Shown here: in pieces, positions 8,537-17,455 of the stretch | Position numbering within the stretch: position 1 is the stretch's first letter | Layout: the number at the start of each line of letters is the position of its first letter | Assembly: GCF_001468485.1 (NCBI RefSeq) | Contig: NZ_LODI01000024.1 | Coordinates: forward strand, 200,326 to 249,442 | Source of the DNA: Pseudoalteromonas sp. H71 | GTDB lineage: Bacteria > Pseudomonadota > Gammaproteobacteria > Enterobacterales > Alteromonadaceae | Length of the DNA stretch: 49,117 nt | Direction of reading: 5' to 3' | Program-made: the position numbers and the translations under genes | Notes under the pieces: model-generated | Told to the model about the DNA's origin: nothing | The model's input: only the letters and a program-made list of their open reading frames with translations | The model's database searches: none

Positions 8537-10021
8537 TTAGGTTTCTAATCCTTGTTTTTCCCATATTTTCGCTTTAAAGCTCATAAGCACTAAAACAATA
8601 CCTACACCAATGCTGAATAATGCAATTTGTAAGTATAGGGTAGGAATTTCTTGAACGTTATTTGGATCAAAGTTACCCGCAAGTATACCCGAGATAACAT
8701 TACCAATAGAGTAAGTTAAAACAAACACACCCATTAACTGGCCCGTATAGCGACGTGGCGATAACTTGCTTACTGCACTTAATGCAACAGGGCTTAAACA
8801 AAGCTCACCCACTGTGTGTAAAAAGTACGTAGTTACCAACCAGTAAGGCGCTACTTTTAAGCCTTCAGCTGCATAATGTGCTGCCATAAACATGACTAAA
8901 AAGCCTGAGGCCATGATGATCAAGCCAAATGCACATTTTACGCTGTAAGTAGGCGATATCATTTTTTTAGATAGGTTTATCCAAAGCGCAGCAAAAAACG
9001 GTGATAAAACAATAATGAATATTGAGTTTAAAGATTGAAACCACGTAGTTGGAATTTCAAAAGTACCAATAAGTCGGTCTGTGTAATCACGGGCAAATAG
9101 ATTTAAAGAAGAACCGGCTTGTTCAAAACCAGACCAAAAACACGCAGACGCAACACACACTAAAAATAGTGCCCACATTCTTTGTTTTTCTTCGCCAGTT
9201 AATTTACCTTTAAAGTAAATGAGGCCAAAATACACAAAGAATATAGCAGTGAATATAACCGCTGTATAACCGGCTACAATCGAAGGGTTTATAGTAATGG
9301 CACCCGTCATAGCGGCTATGGTAACGCCCGCAACAACAGCCACAAACAACGCGATAGCGCCCCATGTACGTGAAGTGCCTTTAGCGCTTAATGGGTTAGC
9401 AGGTAAAGCGCTGTGCTCTGGTAAGTTATTAAGTGTAAGTTTGTATTGCACTAAACCAATCGCCATACCAACAGCTGCTGCACCAAATGCCCAGTGCCAA
9501 CCTACGTTTTCCATAAAGTAACCACAAACGTAGTAACCTATTAGAGAACCTAAGTTGATACCCATGTAATAAATAGCGTAACCGCCATCACGACGCTCAT
9601 CAGCATCGCTGTATAACTGGCCTACCATTGCACTGATATTTGGCTTGAGTAAGCCCGTACCTGTAGCAACAAAAATTAAACCAATAAAAAACGAATATTC
9701 ATGCGGGACGGCCAAAATAATGTGGCCACACATAATGATAATACCGCCGTACCAAACCGCTTTTTGGCCACCGAATAATCTATCTGCAAGCCAGCCACCT
9801 GGCAAACCTAAAAAGTATACCGCACCTGTGTACAAACCATAAATTGCAGCAGCTGATGCAACAGTAAAGCCAAGGCCTTCTTGTTGTAAGCTTGCTGTCA
9901 TGAATAATACGAGCATAGCTCGCATACCGTAATAACTCATTCGTTCCCACATTTCAGTGAAGAACAATGTCGAAAGTCCTTTAGGGTGGCCAAACCAGCC
10001 ACTATCTGGAGCTGAACTCAT
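8537..10021 (-). CDS. POT/PTR-family proton-dependent oligopeptide transporter
   Basis: A 494-residue inner-membrane symporter of the DtpA type that takes up di- and tripeptides with protons. Family signatures seen: FFTEMWERMSYYGMRA, the ExxERFxYYG-like motif in helix 1 (here EMWERMSYYG); GGWLADRLFGGQKAVWYGG in the loop after helix 2; GTGLLKPNISAMVGQLY; and VGELCLSPVALSAVSKLSP in helix 10. About 14 hydrophobic segments are seen. The ATG at 10021 has AGGAAG 6 nt upstream. It is a single-gene unit bounded downstream by a strong terminator. The 248 bp upstream contain A/T-rich promoter-like sequence but no identified operator. Confidence 0.94.
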   Translation of the reverse strand: MSSAPDSGWFGHPKGLSTLFFTEMWERMSYYGMRAMLVLFMTASLQQEGLGFTVASAAAIYGLYTGAVYFLGLPGGWLADRLFGGQKAVWYGGIIIMCGHIILAVPHEYSFFIGLIFVATGTGLLKPNISAMVGQLYSDADERRDGGYAIYYMGINLGSLIGYYVCGYFMENVGWHWAFGAAAVGMAIGLVQYKLTLNNLPEHSALPANPLSAKGTSRTWGAIALFVAVVAGVTIAAMTGAITINPSIVAGYTAVIFTAIFFVYFGLIYFKGKLTGEEKQRMWALFLVCVASACFWSGFEQAGSSLNLFARDYTDRLIGTFEIPTTWFQSLNSIFIIVLSPFFAALWINLSKKMISPTYSVKCAFGLIIMASGFLVMFMAAHYAAEGLKVAPYWLVTTYFLHTVGELCLSPVALSAVSKLSPRRYTGQLMGVFVLTYSIGNVISGILAGNFDPNNVQEIPTLYLQIALFSIGVGIVLVLMSFKAKIWEKQGLET

Positions 10022-10257
10022 ATTTACTTCCTAACTTAAAGAATTGTTGTGATGGCCTTATAATTTTTTGCTTTAGCTAAGTTAGCCCGTTTATAAGGTT
10101 AAAGTGCTCGACCATCAGTATATTATTTGTAGCTAAGATAATGATTTGCTGTATGGCTATAACACCATAAGGTAAGAGACACACCCTTATCCTAGCTACA
10201 ATTGCGCTCAAGTATACATATACCTCAAGGCGAGGGGAAGTACTGAGCGGTGTATCA

Positions 10258-10287
10258 CCTTATGCTAAGTTAGAACTCAGCATAAGG
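10258..10287. repeat. Near-palindrome across the bcsC stop codon
   Basis: CCTTATGCT (10258-10266) pairs perfectly with AGCATAAGG (10279-10287), and the intervening AGTT/AACT can extend the stem. It spans the last codons and the stop of bcsC. No T run follows on the minus strand, so it is not a classical terminator. It may protect the mRNA 3' end or act with Rho. Confidence 0.55.
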
Positions 10288-13200
10288 AATAATAGGTGTA
10301 CCCGGAAATTCGAGTGTCCCGTAAACAGGATTGAAGTAGTAACGGATATACAGTTGGCCAAAATTAGGTTCGTAAAAGTCAGAACGGTCAATAGCTAAAT
10401 AACCACCAAAGAACCAATGTGGGGTTATTCTGTATTCAAAGCTGCCTTCTAAGTTGTACGATACGCCTGCACTGGTATCTGAGTCAAAGGCAGGGTCTAC
10501 ACCGGTTTCAAGTTGGCGCGCAAAGGCTTCTGCTTGAAGGTCGGGATCATTAGGGAAAAAGTCGATGGCTTGCGTTTTAGTTTGCGAATACGACACGCCC
10601 GTTTTTACGCGGTACACAAAGTCATCACCCCAACGTGCATCGTAAGTTAAGGGAACCGATAACCCAACATAGTTTTGTGGGCTATAGTAGCCGCCATGCC
10701 CCCACGTTTCCTCACTTAAATTAAACTTATACGCCCAATGCAATAAACTTGCACCGACTGTAAATTCGCGTTCTTGATTGCTTATTACACGATAATAGGT
10801 GCCGCCCATCAAGCGGTAGCGCTGGTTATCTTTTACGTTTTGACCTTTATATAATGTAAAGTCAGCACTAGACCAAAACCCCCAATCGCCGCCTAAATCG
10901 TGGGAAACGTTAGCGGTTAAACCTGTTGAACGAACACCACCCCAAATTTTACCAGTATTAACGTCTTCAAGACCTGCATAGGCAAGTACAGAGCTGGTTA
11001 CTGGTCGTTTTTCTAACTCAAGGCTATAACCAAAGTCACCAAAGTCGTCCGAGTAATTAACACCCCATACAATGTCTTCGATTAAAAAGCCCAGTGGTGT
11101 TGTACCAATATCTACGCGCCAGTTTTCGTTTTGCCAACCAATGCCAATATCAACGCCATCTTGCTCAGGACTTACTTCGTCAATACCACAAGTAAATATA
11201 CACAAAGCGCCTTGTCCGTATCGGCTGCCAGCAAATTGTTCGTCAAATCGTGTAGTTTGAGCGCTAATGCTTGTTGGGTCTATTTTTACAAAACCTTGCC
11301 CTTGCCAAAGCGGAAAGTACGCTTCAATAGGGACTAAACCAGCGCCCAATGTTGCTTCACTTTCAGTGCTTACTTGTCCACTAAAATTAACACCAACAGC
11401 AATGTAGGCTTGGTTTTTGTTTTGCTGATTAAGTAGTTCTCGTTTAGCACCGTTTATATACCACTGGTCGTTTTCATTAATGCGCGAAAGTGATGCGTAG
11501 AGTTCTTTTTCATTTAGTTGACGATTAGGTGAAAGCGTTTGTGCGTACCACGTTTGTGCTTGCTCTGTTTCATTAAAATTAGCCGCAACTTGCGCGCCTA
11601 AATAACGAAGCTCTAAATCATTAGGTGCTTTTTGAATAAGTTGTTCAGCTAAGTAAAGGGCATCACCTGCGTAGTTAAAATCGTTTAACGATTCCATAAT
11701 TTGACGCTGAAAATAACTTTCTTGCGTTGTGCTTTGTTCAATGGCGAGTTGTGTTACTTCTTTCGCTTGGAAATCGTCCCCAAGTGCTCTGTAGGCTTTA
11801 GATATTGCCATTAAAGCTTGGGGTTCAATTAGCTGATTATTTTTTACTTTTTGTTCATACAAAATAATGGCTGATTGGTTTTGATCAAGTGCTAAGTTTG
11901 CATTTATTAGCGCAGTCGTTGTAGCCGGTGAGCTGGGGTATTTTTGATCAAGCTGATTTAGCTTGGCAATAAGGTCACTGCCATTAAAATACTCTGAATA
12001 ATAAGCATTTTGTAATTGCACGAACTGATTTATTTCACTCTCAGAGGCATTTTCAGGAAGCCTATAACGATTAAACCAATCAACAGTCGGTGCTTTATTG
12101 TCTTGTGCTAAAAGCCATTCGCCGTACAACATATGCCAATAGGCAGATAATGAGGGGTCTTCAACTAACGCGTTGCGCATTAGTTTTAAGGCATGATTTT
12201 GTTCATCTATGCTAAACCAGCTTCGTGCTAATTCAGCTTTCATTGCTGGCGTTAAATTTTGCGCCTCTATCGCACTTAAGTGATAAATAGCTGCCGCTTT
12301 ATTTTGAGAATTAATAAAACGTTCGCTTTGTGCTAAAGACTCATTAAGTTGCAACTGTTGTTCAAGAGATACAATATCAGCGTCGCGAGATTTAAAAGGA
12401 ATATACTTAAGTGTAGCAAGCGCGCCTTGATAATCGTCTAACGCGCGCAAAAATAGTGCATGGCTATACCTAAGCTGTGAATTTAGCGGAAATTGCCACA
12501 ATACATTATTAAATAATGAGCGAGCTTTGTCGGTGAGCCCTTTTTGTTGGTATATAAATGCTAAGTCGTAATATAACCAAGGCTCTTCAGGTGTTGCTTG
12601 AATAGCCTCTTTTAATATTTTTTCAGCCTCTTCTAATTCACCTGCTTCAGTAAGCTTTGTTGCCTTAGCTCTATACACGCTACTTATTGAACTTAAATAT
12701 GACGCTTTTAAAATTTCTTTTTGTGAAAAAGAAAGTCGATTAAAAAAAGATGTCAGGGTTTTTTCATTTTGCTCAAGTTCTGCAATCTCAAATAAGCCAA
12801 ATAGGGCGCCTTCGTTTAAAGGTTCGCTTTTAAGCACAACTTGATAGGTAAGTGCTGCCTGTGAATATAACCCTTGGGCAAATTGTAAGGTGCCACGATT
12901 TGCTAACACAGTATTCGGTTCTTCTTCTAATGCGGCGGCTAAATCGAGTTTTAATTTGGCAACTCTAAATTCACTGCTGTCTATAGCGTCTCTTGCTTGG
13001 CGAATATAAAACCAAAACTTAGCCGTTTTGGCCATGCTTTTGAGGGTATTTCGCTCTGCAAAGTCGGCAGTGTATTTTTGTGCACGTGTAAAGTAATTGT
13101 AGGCTTTACCATTTTCACCTAGTTGAAGGTAAAGTATGCCTAAGCTATTCATAATAGCACCGTCAGTAGGGCGGCCTTTTAATGCGTTTAAAAGGTGGGG

Positions 13201-14088
13201 CTCTGCTGATTTTAGCTTTCCTTGTTCAAGGAACTTTTCGCCTTTTAACCAAAGCTGATAAGCAGGATCGGCTAACAACTTTCGTCGCGCTTTTAATTGC
13301 TTTTTAAAATCTTGGTATTGTAATTCACCCTTGTTACTAAAAGGGTAGAGCGTAAAATACTGCTGAAACTGTTTATCTGTATTACTGTTTATCGGCATGT
13401 TTCTTAATGCAGATAACCAAATACCTTCTACTTCATCACTAAAACCAGATGTTGAGCCATACTTACCCAAAATACGCATAGCTGTTTTATTACGTGGGTT
13501 ACGTCTGAGTAAGTGCCTTGCATAAGCAACTTCTACCTGGCCAATATTGTCATAGCGCTTTAACAGTTGCTTATATCTATTTTTAACGCCTTGCCATTGG
13601 CCGGTGTCTTGGGCATACCAGCTTAAATGCTCAAGTTCAAAATTTAAGGTCGGATAAATGTTATTAAAAATTTTATTATAAATCTGACGTGCTTGTTCAT
13701 ACCTGCCAGCACGAGCAAGGAGCTTGGCTTCTTGAACGCTAGCCTTATCTTGCCCTTGTATACGAGACATCACCTTGAGTTTTTTTACGCAAGGTGTTTG
13801 TTGCATTAGTTGGTTATCAAGCTTGCTTAATAGTAAGTTTGCTTGATTTACATTGCCATTTGTAAAGTCATAATGGGCCAAAGCACATTGTGTTTCTATT
13901 CGAGAAGGGGCAATAGCAACCAACTTTTGTAGGCTGTCTTCAACTAGCTTTTTGTTTTGCTGTGCTTCGCCAATACTAATTTGACTTAATAACCAATCAA
14001 CAGATTGTGTATCAATATCATTTATGGTTTTGGCGTTTAAACTAGCGCTTAGTGCTAATGTACAAGCTAAGGCTAACCTTAACGACAT
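10270..14088 (-). CDS. bcsC: Cellulose synthase outer-membrane subunit BcsC
   Basis: A 1272-residue protein in the normal size range for BcsC. It has a signal peptide (about residues 1-19), then a long TPR superhelix (about 25-900), for example NSLGILYLQLGENGKAYNYFTRA and WLYYDLAFIYQQKGLTDKARSLF. A C-terminal 16-strand-type beta barrel (about 930-1272) ends with a terminal aromatic (PYAEF). In this family the periplasmic TPR domain guides cellulose and the barrel exports it through the outer membrane. It overlaps bcsZ by 10 bp, so it is the last gene of the bcsRQABZC operon. Confidence 0.95.
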   Translation of the reverse strand: MSLRLALACTLALSASLNAKTINDIDTQSVDWLLSQISIGEAQQNKKLVEDSLQKLVAIAPSRIETQCALAHYDFTNGNVNQANLLLSKLDNQLMQQTPCVKKLKVMSRIQGQDKASVQEAKLLARAGRYEQARQIYNKIFNNIYPTLNFELEHLSWYAQDTGQWQGVKNRYKQLLKRYDNIGQVEVAYARHLLRRNPRNKTAMRILGKYGSTSGFSDEVEGIWLSALRNMPINSNTDKQFQQYFTLYPFSNKGELQYQDFKKQLKARRKLLADPAYQLWLKGEKFLEQGKLKSAEPHLLNALKGRPTDGAIMNSLGILYLQLGENGKAYNYFTRAQKYTADFAERNTLKSMAKTAKFWFYIRQARDAIDSSEFRVAKLKLDLAAALEEEPNTVLANRGTLQFAQGLYSQAALTYQVVLKSEPLNEGALFGLFEIAELEQNEKTLTSFFNRLSFSQKEILKASYLSSISSVYRAKATKLTEAGELEEAEKILKEAIQATPEEPWLYYDLAFIYQQKGLTDKARSLFNNVLWQFPLNSQLRYSHALFLRALDDYQGALATLKYIPFKSRDADIVSLEQQLQLNESLAQSERFINSQNKAAAIYHLSAIEAQNLTPAMKAELARSWFSIDEQNHALKLMRNALVEDPSLSAYWHMLYGEWLLAQDNKAPTVDWFNRYRLPENASESEINQFVQLQNAYYSEYFNGSDLIAKLNQLDQKYPSSPATTTALINANLALDQNQSAIILYEQKVKNNQLIEPQALMAISKAYRALGDDFQAKEVTQLAIEQSTTQESYFQRQIMESLNDFNYAGDALYLAEQLIQKAPNDLELRYLGAQVAANFNETEQAQTWYAQTLSPNRQLNEKELYASLSRINENDQWYINGAKRELLNQQNKNQAYIAVGVNFSGQVSTESEATLGAGLVPIEAYFPLWQGQGFVKIDPTSISAQTTRFDEQFAGSRYGQGALCIFTCGIDEVSPEQDGVDIGIGWQNENWRVDIGTTPLGFLIEDIVWGVNYSDDFGDFGYSLELEKRPVTSSVLAYAGLEDVNTGKIWGGVRSTGLTANVSHDLGGDWGFWSSADFTLYKGQNVKDNQRYRLMGGTYYRVISNQEREFTVGASLLHWAYKFNLSEETWGHGGYYSPQNYVGLSVPLTYDARWGDDFVYRVKTGVSYSQTKTQAIDFFPNDPDLQAEAFARQLETGVDPAFDSDTSAGVSYNLEGSFEYRITPHWFFGGYLAIDRSDFYEPNFGQLYIRYYFNPVYGTLEFPGTPIIPYAEF

Positions 14089-15209
14089 TCAGTGCTCCAA
14101 GTAGGTTGTAGCGTTCCATCAGCAGTGATTTTAAAGCGCTTATTTACAGCACTTTCACCAAATAAATTTAATACACTGTCGTAATAACGTGTTTGTGTAA
14201 AAGATTTATCAATCATCAATTTTTGTTGAATAGCCATTACTAACTCATCGTTACCTTGCTCAGCTAATAAAGGGAGTAATGCAGCGTTAAATCCTAATGG
14301 GCCTCGTTTATCAGATTTACCTGATTGAGAATATGTATTTAGAGGAACATAGCCACGTTCTTTAATCGACTCTATAAATGGTGCAAATTGAGTAAGCAGC
14401 TCTTGTTTATAAGGTGCGTCGTTTGCCATCATACTGGCCCAAAGGTAAACCCGAATAGCGTTATAGTTGCCTATGTCAGTGGTTTTTTTGTCAAAGTAAA
14501 ATCCACGGTTTGAATCAAACATAACCCAATCAGGGCTTACGCCTTGCTTAGCAGTATCTAAAATAAGCTTTGCTGAGCCTTCATGAAGTTGATGCCATGG
14601 TGAATGTGGGTAAAGCTTTTTAAATTGTTGATAAATAAATAGCGGCGAGTAGCTAGGGTTTAGCTTATAACGCTCATTATCAAACTCAAAGCCTGCAGGT
14701 GCCGGCAATAAAGATAAACCAAGGCCTGTTATATAAGCTGTTTCTTCTCTGATTATACGCTGAGCAAGCACAGCGGCTAAAATACTATAGCGACGCTCGT
14801 CCCATAAAATAGCGGCTTGAGATAAGCTGTATGCAATCCATAAATCAGAATCAGACGCAGGGTTTGAGTCTAAAATACCCCCTACACGGTTTTTATTTAG
14901 GCCCCATTTCCATGCAGGTAAACGAGTACTTAAATCGCCTTCTGATAAGTGCTCTTGAGTCCAATTTAAAACAGAGTCAAACGCGGCTTTATCGTTGGCG
15001 ATAAGTGCAAAAAATAGTGCATATGATTGACCTTCAGAGGTTGTGATACTTCCCTCACTGCCTAGGTCAATAACACGTCCGTCTTGGCTTACAAAGTGAT
15101 TTTTAAATACCTGCCACGACTGCCATGGTGCACATTGTTCAGCTTGTGCGTTTGCATTAAAAGCAAATAGTGCAATCACAGTAAAAAATACATTAACGAG
15201 TGATTTCAT
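14079..15209 (-). CDS. bcsZ: Periplasmic endo-1,4-beta-glucanase BcsZ (GH8)
   Basis: A 376-residue GH8 cellulase with a cleavable signal peptide (MKSLVNVFFTVIALFAFNANAQA). The catalytic-acid segment is present as TTSEGQSYALFFAL, and the substrate-site stretch NPASDSDLWIAYSL follows. It trims or releases nascent cellulose in the periplasm and is needed for good polymer output in related systems. The start codon shares one base with the bcsB stop (TAATG), so the two genes are translationally coupled. It overlaps bcsC by 10 bp. Confidence 0.95.
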   Translation of the reverse strand: MKSLVNVFFTVIALFAFNANAQAEQCAPWQSWQVFKNHFVSQDGRVIDLGSEGSITTSEGQSYALFFALIANDKAAFDSVLNWTQEHLSEGDLSTRLPAWKWGLNKNRVGGILDSNPASDSDLWIAYSLSQAAILWDERRYSILAAVLAQRIIREETAYITGLGLSLLPAPAGFEFDNERYKLNPSYSPLFIYQQFKKLYPHSPWHQLHEGSAKLILDTAKQGVSPDWVMFDSNRGFYFDKKTTDIGNYNAIRVYLWASMMANDAPYKQELLTQFAPFIESIKERGYVPLNTYSQSGKSDKRGPLGFNAALLPLLAEQGNDELVMAIQQKLMIDKSFTQTRYYDSVLNLFGESAVNKRFKITADGTLQPTWSTECR

Positions 15210-17455
15210 TATTTATCTCCTTCAGCTAAACGCTTGTAAGTTAGTGCTTGTAATAATCGCCATAAAATAAATGAGATCAGTAACAACGTTAATATAGACA
15301 GTAACGCCAATATAAATGGATGATCAGATAAGTGGAACCACACTAAAGTATGGACCGGAATATGCCCAACATAATATTGTTCATCTACTTGTATTGTTTT
15401 AATACCTTGTGAATTAATAACGGCTGCACTGCCATTAATTAGGGCACGTTTTTCTGAGTTCATCAATGCGTCATCAAGCAGAGTAAATGCATTATTAGTT
15501 GTCGCACTTAACGATACAATTGAACGATTTGAATCAAATGGTGATTGAAACCCCGTGATTACAGCCATATCACCACTACTTTTAATGCTCACTTCTACTT
15601 TTTCGGTAGTTTGCTCATCATAAGCGCCATTATAAATAGCTTGTTTTATTGCTCGTTGATTATTATTAAGCAAAATGTTTGTTTGTGCATCTTCGTCTAA
15701 GTCGTTAGCAATACTGTTTGGTTTTGCGATTACAAGTATGTCTTTATCATCTAAATCAGCGTCCTCATTTAAATGAGCCACACTCATTCTATGAGCCGGG
15801 TAACCAGTAATTGCACCAAATTCGCCAGTTAAATTAAACAAAACGGTAAGTGCACTAGGTGTTGGGTTGTTATCAATTAATACAAGAGTTTGTTGTAAAT
15901 CAGCGTATTTGGTGAATGGGAATCCACTATTAGCAAATACATTTAAGTCTGGCAGAGCAATGTAATGGTCAAAACCGCTTACATCAATACTTGAGTCGCC
16001 ATCAATAACACCAAATTCACCGCCAGGAGGTGCAACAGCACATTCCCCTTTTTTGAGGACCCCAAATCTAAAATCAAAGTTAAGTTCATTTCTGTTCGCT
16101 AAATTAATCCCGTTCACAGAAAAACCTTCAGTGCTTTGGGTTGTATCGGTATTGGCTACTAGCGGCAGTAAAGCTTGTGTTGTTTGTAATAAATCGTTGT
16201 TTTCGTCTAACAAAAAGCCGCTTATGAATTCTTGGTTTATTAACATATTTAAACGAGAGTCGATAGCTTCCGATTCTGGAGTGCTACGATATTGTAGGGT
16301 AATAGGTATCCCTCTTTCACGCCATGTAAACAAATCAGGTGCAAAACGAATGTTTAGTTTTACAGGGCCATTATTAAGGCCTTGCGCCTGTAATTGCGTA
16401 GGGTAGTCAATAAGTTCGTCAAAATGCACAGGGCGATCGCTTCTAAGCCAGCGCGGAGCATCATAGGCTTTACGCAGCGGTAATTTATCAATGGCTTCAA
16501 TACTTGCACTTCTGCCTGTCATTACTTTGTGGCCAAATGCAAGACCCGTCACTGCAGTTTTTAAATCAGCCTCATCACGACCGAGTATTAGCAGTAGCTT
16601 GTAATAACGATTAAATGGATTTGAAATGATTTCAATCGTTGGTTTTTCAACATCTGGGTAATCTTTTAAAAAATCAGGCTTCGAATCATTAGTAATAAAC
16701 ACCACGCTATGTTTGTTTGGCGCTTTATTTAGCGTTACCGGAAAATTAAAGCCGCGCCAGTCTGCTTGTGCGCCAAACCAGCTAGATAGCGTTGCTGCTG
16801 CTTCAATTGCTTGGGTGTTGGGTGTTTTAGCAAATACAAAGGGTAGGTTAAGTTTATTGTAATCTTTTTCATCAAAAAACGGTTCAGGAAGGTATTCTAA
16901 ACGGCTATCAATAGCAAGCTGCTTTTGGTCGAGCATAATGTTGCTTGATCTATTAATTTCAGCCCAAATGGTGCGGCTGAAATAATCTTGACAACGAAGG
17001 TCATAATAACCAACTAACTCAAAGCGTACTTGGTTGTAATCTTGGATATATTTAGCATTTAGATCGAGGCTATGTTGCACTGTGTTTTTCACAATACTTA
17101 GCTGCTCATTAATGGGCAAAACAGTCACTAAATTATCATTAAAGTAAACTTTTAAATGCGATACATTTGCGATTAACGAAGGCGAGTTTGTATACGAAAA
17201 ATTCAACTTTAAATTAGTGCTTAATTTATCTATTCGGTTTGTGAAGTCAACGCGGGAATTGTTATTTACCCCGTTGAGCTTAAAGCCAGTAAAACCTAAA
17301 GCTTCAAACTCTAAGCGTAAACTCGATACCTGAGCACTTTCAGGATAGCCATTAATAAACATTGATTTATTTTGTAATGGCTCAACCGCGTGTGCAATAT
17401 GCACACTACAAATAAGTGACAATGTTAGGAGTGTATTTAGCAACTTTTTAATCAT
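15209..17455 (-). CDS. bcsB: Cellulose synthase periplasmic subunit BcsB
   Basis: A 748-residue protein with an N-terminal signal peptide (about 1-23) and one C-terminal transmembrane anchor (about 716-738, with the run ALLSILTLLLISFILWRLL). Between them are alternating carbohydrate-binding-like and flavodoxin-like domains, with recognisable BcsB segments such as DYFSRTIWAEI and FNFPVTLNKAP. BcsB anchors to BcsA and receives the glucan chain in the periplasm. The start overlaps the bcsA end by 8 bp. Confidence 0.94.
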   Translation of the reverse strand: MIKKLLNTLLTLSLICSVHIAHAVEPLQNKSMFINGYPESAQVSSLRLEFEALGFTGFKLNGVNNNSRVDFTNRIDKLSTNLKLNFSYTNSPSLIANVSHLKVYFNDNLVTVLPINEQLSIVKNTVQHSLDLNAKYIQDYNQVRFELVGYYDLRCQDYFSRTIWAEINRSSNIMLDQKQLAIDSRLEYLPEPFFDEKDYNKLNLPFVFAKTPNTQAIEAAATLSSWFGAQADWRGFNFPVTLNKAPNKHSVVFITNDSKPDFLKDYPDVEKPTIEIISNPFNRYYKLLLILGRDEADLKTAVTGLAFGHKVMTGRSASIEAIDKLPLRKAYDAPRWLRSDRPVHFDELIDYPTQLQAQGLNNGPVKLNIRFAPDLFTWRERGIPITLQYRSTPESEAIDSRLNMLINQEFISGFLLDENNDLLQTTQALLPLVANTDTTQSTEGFSVNGINLANRNELNFDFRFGVLKKGECAVAPPGGEFGVIDGDSSIDVSGFDHYIALPDLNVFANSGFPFTKYADLQQTLVLIDNNPTPSALTVLFNLTGEFGAITGYPAHRMSVAHLNEDADLDDKDILVIAKPNSIANDLDEDAQTNILLNNNQRAIKQAIYNGAYDEQTTEKVEVSIKSSGDMAVITGFQSPFDSNRSIVSLSATTNNAFTLLDDALMNSEKRALINGSAAVINSQGIKTIQVDEQYYVGHIPVHTLVWFHLSDHPFILALLSILTLLLISFILWRLLQALTYKRLAEGDK

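Noticed and set aside
16053..16406. A 117-codon open frame on the plus strand antisense to bcsB
   Set aside because: It lies wholly within bcsB, with no ribosome site and atypical codon use.
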